From positions 1 to 15,353 of the forward strand of contig JAITRV010000294.1 of NCBI GenBank assembly GCA_031288215.1: a stretch of 15,353 nucleotides of DNA, in the 5' to 3' direction. Both the position numbers and the translations under genes were made by a program. Within the stretch, counting starts at the first letter, position 1. Each line of letters begins with the position of its first letter. This stretch comes from Spirochaetaceae bacterium. GTDB taxonomy: Bacteria > Spirochaetota > Spirochaetia > Treponematales > Breznakiellaceae. Shown piece by piece: positions 6,541-13,784 of this stretch. The notes under the pieces were generated by a model. That model ran no database searches, was not told the origin of the DNA, and worked only from the letters and a program-made list of their open reading frames with translations.

Positions 6541-6756
6541 ATGAAAAAAAAGTATCAAAGTGAACAGTTGATGGTTATTCACGACATGGCGAAGTCTTTA
6601 TACAAGATTGGCGCCATAGACGACGCAAAAATGCGGGAATTTGATACCGATTGCCTCGTTTCCACCCCCGGAACCGCCGGCGAAGCGGCAACAGCCTCCG
6701 AACCGGCTCATTCCGCCGCCACCCCGGCAGGTGCGGAGCACCTTTCAAGTGCGTAG
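6541..6756 (+). CDS. Small protein resembling the N-terminus of HigA/NadS-type antitoxins, no HTH domain
   Basis: 71 residues from the ATG at 6541, with GGGGGA five bases upstream. The first 40 residues (KKKYQSEQLMVIHDMAKSLYKIGAIDDAKMREFDTDCLV, here in parts: KYQSEQLMVIHDMAKSLYK, then GAIDDAKMREFDTDCL) match the lead-in of HigA/NadS-like antitoxins. In those proteins an 'IHxxAxxLxxxGxIxxxxMRxFDxxCL' segment precedes the XRE helix-turn-helix. Here the rest is a low-complexity Ala/Thr/Pro-rich tail with no HTH, and none occurs in other frames downstream. No toxin gene lies beside it. An upstream ATG at 6511 adds ten residues but has a poorer ribosome site. It may be a truncated relic or a short stand-alone protein. 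The family link is from motif memory, without a search. Confidence 0.5.
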   Translation: MKKKYQSEQLMVIHDMAKSLYKIGAIDDAKMREFDTDCLVSTPGTAGEAATASEPAHSAATPAGAEHLSSA

Positions 6757-6779
6757 GGCCTGTCTATGCCTCGCGCCTT

Positions 6780-7211
6780 TCAGTGCCTGGCCCCGTTTTT
6801 CAGGTCATGGAGGGAGTCGAAGGGCAAAAGTTCCCCCAAGGTGGTGTCCACCCGCTCCGGGCCGCTGCCGCCGAAACGGACCGGGCTTTCGCTTCCCATG
6901 AATTCGCTCAGTACCTGGCGGCAGGCCCCGCAGGGCCCCACCGGTACCGGGGAATCCACCGTGGCAATGGCCAGGGCAATAAAGGACCGGAGGCCCCGGC
7001 TGACCCCCTGGAAGACCGCGTTCCGTTCGGCGCAGACGGTGAGGCCGAAGGATCGGTTTTCAACGTTACAGCCCCTCACAACCTGGCCGTCCTCCGCCAG
7101 CAGGGCCGCGCCCACCCGGAACCGGGAATAGGGGGCATAGGCGGCCTCGGCGGCTTTCCGGGCCTCCGCGAAGAGTTCGTCCATAGAAAAGCCTGGGGAT
7201 AGTTCATCCAT
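6780..7211 (-). CDS. cdd: Cytidine deaminase
   Basis: 143 residues, the usual size of the tetrameric Zn-dependent CDA. It deaminates cytidine and deoxycytidine to uridine forms in pyrimidine salvage, in the cytoplasm. Substrate-binding CNVEN is at 48-52. The catalytic TVCAERNA motif has C60 as zinc ligand and E62 as proton shuttle, and PCGACRQ supplies C94 and C97. The PYSRFRVGAAL segment is also typical. All three Cys ligands are present, so the enzyme should be active. The start is the ATG at 7211, with AGGAGG (7227-7222) ten bases upstream; Met10 is an alternative start. Divergent from the propeller gene across a 12-bp tandem repeat. Confidence 0.93.
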   Translation of the reverse strand: MDELSPGFSMDELFAEARKAAEAAYAPYSRFRVGAALLAEDGQVVRGCNVENRSFGLTVCAERNAVFQGVSRGLRSFIALAIATVDSPVPVGPCGACRQVLSEFMGSESPVRFGGSGPERVDTTLGELLPFDSLHDLKNGARH

Positions 7212-7228
7212 ATCTAAAAGTCCTCCTG

Positions 7229-7276
7229 GGTATCCGTATTGGAATCCGTATGGGGATCCGTATGGGGATCCGTATA
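7229..7276. repeat. Four tandem 12-bp repeats between cdd and the propeller operon
   Basis: Four consecutive 12-base units (7229-7240, 7241-7252, 7253-7264, 7265-7276) share the core ATCCGTAT. Units 3 and 4 differ only at the last base. The array ends exactly where the TTGACA box of the rightward promoter begins, and it starts just past the cdd ribosome site. It may bind a regulator at both genes or vary in copy number. Both ideas are inference. Confidence 0.85.
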
Positions 7277-7305
7277 TTGACAGCTTACGATTACTATACT
7301 ATAAA
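7277..7305 (+). promoter_or_regulatory. Strong sigma70 promoter of the propeller operon
   Basis: TTGACA (7277-7282) is followed after exactly 17 bases by TATAAA (7300-7305), near consensus. The predicted start near 7312 leaves a leader of about 16 bases containing GAGG (7320-7323), five bases before the GTG at 7329. Confidence 0.8.
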
Positions 7306-7328
7306 TATACAAATATGAAGAGGTCCCT

Positions 7329-8396
7329 GTGGAAAAAAAGCATAAAAAATATGGGGTTATTACCGTTGGCTTGATCTTCGTTTTGTATCTTTTTATTGCC
7401 ATTCCGCCTATTCCGGTGGAAACTATTCTGACTGCTCAGTGGATTAGTTCCCTGGAATCCCATTATCCCGATCCGGAGGGGGATTTTTTCCTTCCCTTTG
7501 AACTGGGGGGCCGTTTCGGCTATGTGGACCCCTCGGGACGCTTTACCATCAACCGGGAGAAGGAAGGGAATATATCCCTGTCGAAGGATAGGTGGGCGGA
7601 ATACGGAAACCAGCCCGAAACCATCGAAGTTCGGGACTCCCAAAACAGGCGCCTTTTCACCATCGAACAGGGGGGGGGGTATCCCCTGTTTCTTGACGGG
7701 GAGACCTACCTTATAAACAGCGAACAGACCGCCCTTTCTCAGGTGGATGAGGAGGGGAACATCCGCTGGACCCATGATTTTGCCACGCCGCTCACCGCCA
7801 TAGACGCGGCCCAGGGGATGGTCTTAACCGGCGCCCTGGACGGTACGGTGGAACTCCTGGACGGGGAGGGCCGGCTGGTTTTTCCCCCCTTTGAGCCGGG
7901 GGGGTCCCGGTACTCGGTGATCCTGGGCTGCCGTATATCCCGGGACGGTACCAAACTGGCCGTTGTCTCCGGCCTGGATCCCCAGCGCTTCCTCCTGCTG
8001 GAACGTTCCGGGGATGCGTATAATCCCATATACCACGAATTCCTCACCGGGGGATTCCGGCGGGAGGTACACCTGGCCTTTATCGACGATGACCGCCGGG
8101 TCGTGTTTGAGCGGGAGGGGGGCCTGGGGATTTACACCATCTCCACCCGGAACAGCCTCTATCTCCCCCTGGAGGGGGACGTGTACGCCCTGGACGGCAG
8201 CGGTGAGGACGGCCTGCTCTTCCTTATCACCGCCGAAGGGATGCGGCAAAAAAATCTGGTGGCCATACGGCTGCCGGGGGTCCTGACCCTCAACGCCCCC
8301 TTCACCAGCGAAATCGCCTTCCTGGGCCGGCAGGGGCCGCGGCTGTTTATCGGCGGCGGCAGCACCCTGGCTGCCTTTGATCTTGATAAGAGGTAA
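7329..8396 (+). CDS. Membrane-anchored beta-propeller-like protein
   Basis: 355 residues from a GTG start that has GAGG five bases upstream. Residues 9-27 form one hydrophobic segment after a Lys-rich start, so it is a signal anchor or uncleaved signal with the rest outside the cytoplasm. The body is all beta and shows WD40/PQQ-like blades, for example EEGNIRWTHDFATPLTAID with DGTVELLDGEGRLVF, then SRDGTKLAVVSGLDPQRFLLL, then AFIDDDRRVVFEREGGLGIYT. No catalytic residues are evident; such proteins usually bind partners. It is the first gene of a three-gene operon and its stop overlaps a possible start of the next gene by one base. A run of ten G lies in codons 114-117. Function unknown; an envelope scaffold role is plausible given the LytM-like neighbour. 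Confidence 0.65.
   Translation: MEKKHKKYGVITVGLIFVLYLFIAIPPIPVETILTAQWISSLESHYPDPEGDFFLPFELGGRFGYVDPSGRFTINREKEGNISLSKDRWAEYGNQPETIEVRDSQNRRLFTIEQGGGYPLFLDGETYLINSEQTALSQVDEEGNIRWTHDFATPLTAIDAAQGMVLTGALDGTVELLDGEGRLVFPPFEPGGSRYSVILGCRISRDGTKLAVVSGLDPQRFLLLERSGDAYNPIYHEFLTGGFRREVHLAFIDDDRRVVFEREGGLGIYTISTRNSLYLPLEGDVYALDGSGEDGLLFLITAEGMRQKNLVAIRLPGVLTLNAPFTSEIAFLGRQGPRLFIGGGSTLAAFDLDKR
7670..7679 (+). repeat. G10 homopolymer inside the propeller gene
   Basis: Ten consecutive G bases span the end of a Gln codon and three Gly codons (Gly115-117). A gain or loss of one base would shift the frame about a third of the way through the protein. Poly-G tracts of this length are typical slippage sites. 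Confidence 0.9.
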
Positions 8397-8401
8397 TGCC
8401 T

Positions 8402-9304
8402 ATGAAACGCTTTGTGAGAAAACCCCTGATCCGGCGGGTTTTACCCCCCCTTATCCCCGGCATCCTCCTCCTGTTCGGCATGATCCCGGCCTATCCCATG
8501 GACTGGCCCTCCCAGAACGCCCAACTGGTCCGGAATTTCGGCTGGAACGACGGGGGCCGGCCCCTGCTGGGGAATATGTTCCGGGGCGAAGGCGCCCTGC
8601 GGTCCGCTGATCTCGGGGAGCTTGTGTTTTACCACGCTTCCTCCAATACCGCATCGACCCTGCCCTCTCCCCTGGGTTCCTGGGCGGCCCTGGAACACGG
8701 GGACGGGATCATCGGCATCTACAGCCGCTTTGAGGATAGGCAGGCCCCTGCTTTCTCCGCCGTCATCGAAAAGGATACGGTCATCGCCTCCATGGGCATA
8801 TCCGGCTGGAGCAGCCAGGAGGGGTACTATTTTTCCCTCTTTGACCGCCGGGAACGGCGCTGGGTCAATCCCTCCGCGTTAATTTCTTCCCTGGCGGATA
8901 CCCGGCCTCCCCAGATCCATTCGGTACGGCTCAGGAACAGCCGGGACCTGACGATAGACCCCGCCCAAACCAGGACCATCCGCCAGGACCGGTATACGAT
9001 CCTGGTCAACGCCTCGGATACCCGGCTCAACCCCAACGAAAGCCCCCTGGCCCCTTACCGGATCCTCTGCTCCGTCAACGGCGTCGAGATCGGGGCCCTG
9101 AGCTTTGAGACCTTTTCCACCCGGGACGGGGTGTTGATGATCTACCGGAACGGCCTGGTCCCGGTCAAGGAGATCTACGGCCCGGACCCGGATTACGAGA
9201 TCGGCGAGGTGGAATTCTCCCGGGGGCAGGCCGCGGTGGAGGTGATTGCCCAGGATATGGCGGGGAATACCCGGAGCGTTTTGTACCGTTTCCAGGTAGA
9301 ATAG
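8402..9304 (+). CDS. Secreted LytM/M23-like protein with a degenerate active site, plus C-terminal Ig-like domain
   Basis: 300 residues from the ATG at 8402, which has GAGG eight bases upstream; an ATG at 8396 would add two residues. The N-terminus carries an Arg-rich start and a hydrophobic core ending near AYP, so it is exported. Numbering from 8396, residues 45-165 follow the LytM/M23 layout: NFGWNDGG, a turn strand GELVFYH, AALEHGDGIIGIYSRF, VIASMGISG, and a final strand with WVNPSALI. The first motif's His and Asp (HxGxD) are missing. The HxH is replaced by YYFSLFD; only H101 of LEHGDG remains. It should not bind zinc, like the EnvC/NlpD activators of amidases. Residues 170-302 look like an Ig-like beta sandwich ending in AQDMAGNTRSVLYRFQV. 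The fold assignment is by eye. Confidence 0.6.
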   Translation: MKRFVRKPLIRRVLPPLIPGILLLFGMIPAYPMDWPSQNAQLVRNFGWNDGGRPLLGNMFRGEGALRSADLGELVFYHASSNTASTLPSPLGSWAALEHGDGIIGIYSRFEDRQAPAFSAVIEKDTVIASMGISGWSSQEGYYFSLFDRRERRWVNPSALISSLADTRPPQIHSVRLRNSRDLTIDPAQTRTIRQDRYTILVNASDTRLNPNESPLAPYRILCSVNGVEIGALSFETFSTRDGVLMIYRNGLVPVKEIYGPDPDYEIGEVEFSRGQAAVEVIAQDMAGNTRSVLYRFQVE

Positions 9305-9310
9305 GGGCGC

Positions 9311-10225
9311 ATGAAGAAGCCCCCGATCAAAACCTGGTCGACTCCTCCGGGGGAAACGCCCCGGAGTCCCATCCCCTGCGCCCTCTGCGGGGGGCACAGC
9401 TTCCGTCCCCGGCTTTCCTGTGAGGGTTTCTCCTATGTCCGCTGCAGCCGCTGCGGCCTGGTCCAGATGAACCCCCAGCCCCTCCCGCGGGAGGTCCTGG
9501 GCCGCTACCGGGAATCCTACGGCGAAGACTACCTGGCCTATGAGCTGGCCAACGAGGGGGCCTTCCTCCGCCTCCAGGAACTGGCCCTCTCCGATGCGGG
9601 CTTTGACGAACTGGAGGCGGCCCTCCTTAAGCGGGGGGTCCGGGGGGTTCCCAACCCCACGGCGGGGGTGCGGGGGCAGAGCCCCCGCTTAATGGATATA
9701 GGCTGCGCCACCGGGGCCCTCATGGAGAGGCTGCGGGACCGGGGCTGGGAGACGGTGGGGGTGGAGGTTTCCACGGCCCAGGCGGACTACGCCCGCCGGG
9801 AATGGGGCCTGGATGTCCGCAGCCTTCCCCTGGAGGAAAACCGTTTCCCCCCGGAGCGCTTCGATCTCGTCCTGGCTTCCCACCTCATCGAACACCTCAA
9901 CGATCCCGCCTCCCTGGTCCGGGAAGTCTTCCGCATCCTGGCTCCCGGGGGCCGCTTTCTGGTCACCACCCCGAACATCGCGGGCCTCCAGGCCCGCCTC
10001 TTCCGGGGGCGCTGGCGATCCGCCATCTTCGACCACCTCTACCTCTTCTCGGTCAAAACCCTCTCCCGGCTCCTCATCCGGGAGGGCTTTGTTCCGGAGC
10101 GCACCGTCACCTGGGGGGGCCTCGCCGCGGGCGCCGCCCCCCCTGCCCTCAAAGCCTGGGCCGACCGGGCCGCCAAGAAACACGGCTGGGGGGACGTGAT
10201 GCTGATCCGCGCCCTGAAGCCCTGA
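9311..10225 (+). CDS. Class I SAM-dependent methyltransferase with N-terminal zinc ribbon
   Basis: 304 residues, starting six bases after the previous stop, third gene of the operon. Residues 20-52 form a zinc ribbon with C23, C26, C45 and C48 (CALC and CSRC). The SAM domain has motif I LMDIGCATGAL (127-137), an acidic ribose-binding Glu in VGVEVS (150-154), FDLVLASHLIEHL (184-196), and the post-motif LAPGGRFLVTTPN (210-222). This ribbon-plus-methyltransferase arrangement is common among Methyltransf_23-type enzymes of polysaccharide or lipid modification, but the substrate is unknown. Residues about 106-127, just before motif I, are encoded by a 66-bp palindromic insertion that keeps the frame. 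The catalytic core looks intact. No Shine-Dalgarno is obvious beyond GGGGCG. Confidence 0.85.
   Translation: MKKPPIKTWSTPPGETPRSPIPCALCGGHSFRPRLSCEGFSYVRCSRCGLVQMNPQPLPREVLGRYRESYGEDYLAYELANEGAFLRLQELALSDAGFDELEAALLKRGVRGVPNPTAGVRGQSPRLMDIGCATGALMERLRDRGWETVGVEVSTAQADYARREWGLDVRSLPLEENRFPPERFDLVLASHLIEHLNDPASLVREVFRILAPGGRFLVTTPNIAGLQARLFRGRWRSAIFDHLYLFSVKTLSRLLIREGFVPERTVTWGGLAAGAAPPALKAWADRAAKKHGWGDVMLIRALKP
9627..9692. repeat. 66-bp palindromic element inserted in frame in the methyltransferase gene
   Basis: Perfect 11-bp terminal inverted repeats, TTAAGCGGGGG (9627-9637) and CCCCCGCTTAA (9682-9692), bound a segment of exactly 22 codons. Inside are two perfect hairpins: GGGGTT-CCC-AACCCC (9644-9658) and GCGGGGGC-AGA-GCCCCCGC (9670-9688). 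Both ends carry TTAA, a possible target duplication. The encoded peptide is Gly/Arg/Pro-rich and low in complexity, unlike its surroundings. This resembles the protein-coding palindromic elements known from Rickettsia, by architecture and not by sequence. Confidence 0.7.
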
Positions 10226-10263
10226 ACCCGCACGCGCCTCTCTAAACCCGACCCGCCGGGGCC

Positions 10264-11139
10264 TTATGCTTTGATGGCCCCTTCGCTGATCCCCTTGACG
10301 ATGAACTTCTGGAGGAAGAGGAAGACGATCACGATGGGGATGATCGACACCAGCACCGCGGGGAAGATGAGCTGCCAGGGGTTCCCGAACTGGCCCGCCA
10401 GAATCCGGGCAAAGTAGAGTTCCAGCACCAGGGTCTTGGCCTCCGAATTCCCGATCACCAGGAAAGGGAGGAGATAGTCGTTCCAGATCCACATGGCGTT
10501 GAGGACGATCACCGTGACGGTGATGGACTTGAGCAGGGGCATCACGATGAGGAAAAACATCTGGAACACGTTGCAGCCGTCGATGAAGGCCGCCTCCTCA
10601 ATTCCCAGGGGGACCCCTTTGACGAAGCCGTGGTAGAGGAACACCGACATGGAGAGGCCGAAGCCCCCGTACATGAGGATGAGGCCCCCCTGGTTTTTCA
10701 AGCCCAGGCCGTCGAAGAACTGGATCAAGGGGTACATGATGGCCTGGAAGGGGATCAGCATGGCCGCCACAAAGACCATGAAGACAAGAGCGGAGGCTCG
10801 GATCTTGTTCCGCACCAGGATCCAGGCGGCCATGGAAGAGATCAGCACGATGAGCGCCACGGAGAGCGCGGTGATCCCCGCGGTAACGGCCAGGGCCTTG
10901 AAGAAGTGGATCTCCTCGACCGCCCGGGAAATATAGGAAAAGTTCAGTTCCCGGGGGAGGCCCAGGGGAGCGTTGATGATATCCGCCTGGCCCTTGAAGG
11001 AATTGATCAGCAGGAACCACAGCGGGGCCAGGGTATAGAGGGCGATGAGGATCAGGGCCCCATAGGTGAAGACCACGGCGATCCGTTTTTTGACGAAATA
11101 GTTGTGTTGCATCCAGTGTGAACTATAGTGCTGGTCCAT
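10264..11139 (-). CDS. Carbohydrate ABC transporter permease, MalG type
   Basis: 291 residues, the usual length for the second permease of CUT1 sugar importers. About six membrane helices are visible: near residues 20-46, 82-110, 117-140, 150-172, 205-225 and 255-280. The EAA loop is EEAAFIDGCNVFQMFFLIVMP (181-201, split here as EEAAFIDG and FFLIVMP) and contacts the ATPase. The family-typical C-terminal QKFIVKGISEGAIKA is intact. It starts one base after the stop of the MalF-type gene, with GGAG in the end of that gene. Third gene of the operon. No nucleotide-binding subunit is present in the window. The substrate cannot be read. Confidence 0.92.
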   Translation of the reverse strand: MDQHYSSHWMQHNYFVKKRIAVVFTYGALILIALYTLAPLWFLLINSFKGQADIINAPLGLPRELNFSYISRAVEEIHFFKALAVTAGITALSVALIVLISSMAAWILVRNKIRASALVFMVFVAAMLIPFQAIMYPLIQFFDGLGLKNQGGLILMYGGFGLSMSVFLYHGFVKGVPLGIEEAAFIDGCNVFQMFFLIVMPLLKSITVTVIVLNAMWIWNDYLLPFLVIGNSEAKTLVLELYFARILAGQFGNPWQLIFPAVLVSIIPIVIVFLFLQKFIVKGISEGAIKA

Positions 11140-11140
11140 A

Positions 11141-12052
11141 TTACATCTCCAGTTCCCGTTTCTTGGTAATGTTGACTTGGGTCAAGGTGATGACCGCCAC
11201 GATGATAAAGAAGATCACCGCCTGGGCCTGAGCCATCCCGTAATCCGAGGGGGTGGTATCCTTGATGGTCCTGAGGATCTGCATGGCCAGCATCCGGGTG
11301 TTGAATTCCCCGTCGGTGAGGGCCACGTTCTGATCCAGCAGTTTGAAACTCCCCGCCAGGGTCATGAAGAAGACCACCGTAAAAGAAGGCATCAGCATGG
11401 GGACGGTGATTTTCCGAAAGGTCAGCCAGGAGGACGCCCCGTCTATGCTGGCGGCCTCGTAGAAGTCCTTGGGGATGTTGTTGAGCCCCGCGATATAGAT
11501 GATCATCATGTACCCCGCGGTCTGCCAGGTATTGAGCAAGGCCAGGGCAAAAAGGGCCTTGACGGAGTCCTGGGTCATATACCGCATGAACTCAAGGTGG
11601 AACGCCCCCTGGGGGCCGAAGAGGATATCGGTGAAGATGATCTGAAAGATGAACTGCCAGATAAACCCCAGGGCGAGTCCCCCGAGCATGTTGGGCAGGA
11701 AGAAGGTGGTCCGGAAAAGCCCCGCCCCCGTGGCGATCCGGTTCACGAGGAGGGCCATACAGAGGGCCACCAGGTTGATGGAGACCACCGCCAGCAGGGT
11801 ATACCGGACGGTATAGCCCAGGGCCCGGAGGAAGCGCTCGTCCCGGAAGGCCGCCCGGTAGTTGTCAAAGCCCACCAGGGCGTCAAAGGCCGACGCCGCC
11901 CGGCTCCCCGTTTCCGGGTTGAAGTAGTAGATCCCCCGCCAGGCGGTAAAGGAGTTGAACACCCCCATGATGAAGGGCAAGATGATCACCACGATGAAAA
12001 GCGCCAGGGCCGGAAACAGAAAGGGCCAGAACCATTTCTTGTAGATGTTCAT
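11141..12052 (-). CDS. Carbohydrate ABC transporter permease, MalF type
   Basis: 303 residues with about six membrane helices: near residues 9-33, 82-105, 115-142, 165-188, 220-240 and 275-295. The EAA loop YEAASIDGASSW-x-TFRKITVPML lies at 198-220. The start MNIYKKWFWPFLFPALALF is typical of MalF/UgpA-type permeases. It forms the heterodimeric channel with the MalG-type partner. The ATG is four bases after the stop of the binding-protein gene and is preceded by AAGG. It is intact and in the usual binding protein-permease-permease order. Confidence 0.92.
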   Translation of the reverse strand: MNIYKKWFWPFLFPALALFIVVIILPFIMGVFNSFTAWRGIYYFNPETGSRAASAFDALVGFDNYRAAFRDERFLRALGYTVRYTLLAVVSINLVALCMALLVNRIATGAGLFRTTFFLPNMLGGLALGFIWQFIFQIIFTDILFGPQGAFHLEFMRYMTQDSVKALFALALLNTWQTAGYMMIIYIAGLNNIPKDFYEAASIDGASSWLTFRKITVPMLMPSFTVVFFMTLAGSFKLLDQNVALTDGEFNTRMLAMQILRTIKDTTPSDYGMAQAQAVIFFIIVAVITLTQVNITKKRELEM

Positions 12053-12056
12053 GGCC

Positions 12057-13529
12057 TTATTTCAACCGTATCCACTGATCAATGGCGTAATCGGCGATGT
12101 CGTTGTAATCCTCCGCCGTCCAGGTGGGCTTGGTCAGGTAGTTTTCCATGAGCCGCAGCCCCACCACATCCCCGGACCAGGCCGCGGGGGACCCGTAGTA
12201 GGGGGCCGCGATGATATCCCCTTCCTTAATATACGAGATAATCGAATTCCCCAGGGAATTGGGCACCGTAATACGCGCCGGGTCCGCGTTGTAGGGGATA
12301 AAGGCGAATTCCTCCACCACGAAACGCTGCCCCGTGGAGGACGTGTTGAGCCAGACCAGGAAGTCGTAGGCGTATTTCTTTTCCTCGTCGGTGGACAGCT
12401 TGTTCACCGCATAGTAATTGGGCACGAAGACCGGGATGGAACGGTTGAGCTTTTCCGCCGTAATGCCGTCGGTCCTGACAATATCCGCGGCCTTAAAGGG
12501 CATCTTGACCGGCAGGAAGGTGAGCCGCTCCGCCATGGCGGGATTTACCCGGGAGATATTCCCGTAGGCCCAGTTTCCCTGCTTGAAGAAGACCGCCTTG
12601 CTGTCCGCGAAGATCTGGACGGTCTGATCGTAGCCGAAGTTGGCGGGGGACACGAAATCCTGCCCCCGCCGGGCCGGGCCGTCCTTGCCCGCCAGGTAGC
12701 CGGTCTTGAGGTCCAGGGCCTGGGCGTAGTCGAGGAAGGCCCCCTTGGCGGCGTGGAGGGTGCCGTCGGCGGCGTTGGCCGCATCGTTGGGGGAGGCGAA
12801 GACCGCGTTCAGGGCCACGTTGATGAAATGGTCCCCGTAGGTCCACTTCTCGGCCCCCATGACGGCGAATACCCCGGTGAGCTTCGCCGCCAGGCCCTGT
12901 TTGGCCGCTGCCAGGCGGTAGGGATTGCCGTTCAGGGTAACACTGACGGCGGCGGGGCTCTTGATCCAGCCGTCCAGGGCCTTGACCAGGGCCTCCCACT
13001 CCCCGTAGGCGGCGGCCTTAATATCCGCAATGAGGCTCTCCACGGCGGCCTCTCCGAAGAGGTCGGCCAAAAGCTGGGTATCCACGATGTACCCGTAGCC
13101 CTCTACGTTGTAGGGGATCCCGTAGCTGGTCTTCCCGTCGGTGCTGAGTCTGAGGGAGGAGGGAATGGCCGCTGCCAGGGCCGCAAAGGGCCCGTCCGTT
13201 ACGGTGGAGAAATCCTCCGCAAAGCCCCCCTGGACCCATTCCACAAGTTCTTTGATCCCCTGGATGGAATAGATGACCGGCTTATTCCGGGAATTCATCT
13301 CCGCATTGAGGGGCTCCGAATGGTCCTGGCCGGAACCGATGGAGAAGCTCTTTACCCTCACCCCGGTCTCCGCCTCGTAGGACCGGCACATGGCTTCAAA
13401 CTCCTGGGCGTTTTCACCCTTGGAATTGAAAATGTATAAATCATAACCCTTATCCTTGCTGCCGCATCCTGCCAGAAAGAGACCGGCACACATGGCCATT
13501 CCAAAAAATACCTTATACATCCTGTTCAT
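12057..13529 (-). CDS. Sugar ABC transporter substrate-binding lipoprotein
   Basis: 490 residues, at the long end for the family. The lipoprotein signal has lipobox LAGC with Cys22 as the lipidated residue, followed by Gly-Ser-Lys-Asp. The mature protein reads as a family 1 periplasmic binding protein: early YDLYIFNSKGENAQEFEAM strand-helix, the SYGIPYNVEGYGYIVDTQLL hinge strand, FKQGNWAYGNI, and VFVPNYYAVNKLS near the C-terminal lobe. It should capture an oligosaccharide or glycoside outside the membrane and pass it to the two permeases. The start is the ATG at 13529, with GAGGAG six bases upstream. First gene of the operon, and probably the regulated one. Substrate unknown. Confidence 0.92.
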   Translation of the reverse strand: MNRMYKVFFGMAMCAGLFLAGCGSKDKGYDLYIFNSKGENAQEFEAMCRSYEAETGVRVKSFSIGSGQDHSEPLNAEMNSRNKPVIYSIQGIKELVEWVQGGFAEDFSTVTDGPFAALAAAIPSSLRLSTDGKTSYGIPYNVEGYGYIVDTQLLADLFGEAAVESLIADIKAAAYGEWEALVKALDGWIKSPAAVSVTLNGNPYRLAAAKQGLAAKLTGVFAVMGAEKWTYGDHFINVALNAVFASPNDAANAADGTLHAAKGAFLDYAQALDLKTGYLAGKDGPARRGQDFVSPANFGYDQTVQIFADSKAVFFKQGNWAYGNISRVNPAMAERLTFLPVKMPFKAADIVRTDGITAEKLNRSIPVFVPNYYAVNKLSTDEEKKYAYDFLVWLNTSSTGQRFVVEEFAFIPYNADPARITVPNSLGNSIISYIKEGDIIAAPYYGSPAAWSGDVVGLRLMENYLTKPTWTAEDYNDIADYAIDQWIRLK

Positions 13530-13553
13530 ACAAAACTCCTCAAAAATTTAATA

Positions 13554-13615
13554 GCGCTCCAAGCGCATGTGTATCTTTTCGATACCTTTATAGAAGCTGC
13601 CCCTCTATAAGTATA
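13554..13615 (-). promoter_or_regulatory. Upstream region of the sugar ABC operon with three dyads
   Basis: Three perfect inverted repeats lie within 57 bases: GCGCT-CCA-AGCGC (13554-13566), GTATC-TTTTC-GATAC (13571-13585), and TTATAGA-N9-TCTATAA (13588-13610). A -10-like TATACT on the minus strand spans 13615-13610, with only a weak -35 upstream (CTACAA, 17 bases). If that promoter is right, the third dyad covers the start site and would be the best operator candidate. The other two would lie in a leader of about 70 bases. No regulator gene adjoins. Confidence 0.4.
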
Positions 13616-13784
13616 AGACAATTTTTGTTTTTTTGTAGTTTTTTTCGGTGCCGGAGGCATATTTTATCGGAGGCCCTTTGAGCCGAAGAACCCTTTGTAC
13701 GCCCCTTATCCGCCGCGGGCCGCCTCTGAGCGCTCCGGTTTTCCGCCTATGTATTGCGGGCGAATTGGGAGTATACTCTACCCT

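Noticed and set aside
9689..10492. Minus-strand open frame of 267 codons across the methyltransferase 3' end
   Set aside because: Antisense to the SAM motifs and overlapping the MalG-type gene in another frame; composition not protein-like.
12045..13439. Long plus-strand open frame of 464 codons opposite the binding-protein gene
   Set aside because: It is the antisense of an intact lipoprotein gene with a lipobox and ribosome site. Its composition is typical of a shadow frame.
13695..13784. N-terminal extension of the HAD phosphatase from an upstream ATG
   Set aside because: The extra 30 residues are Arg/Pro-rich and unlike the family, which starts just before the DxDGT motif.
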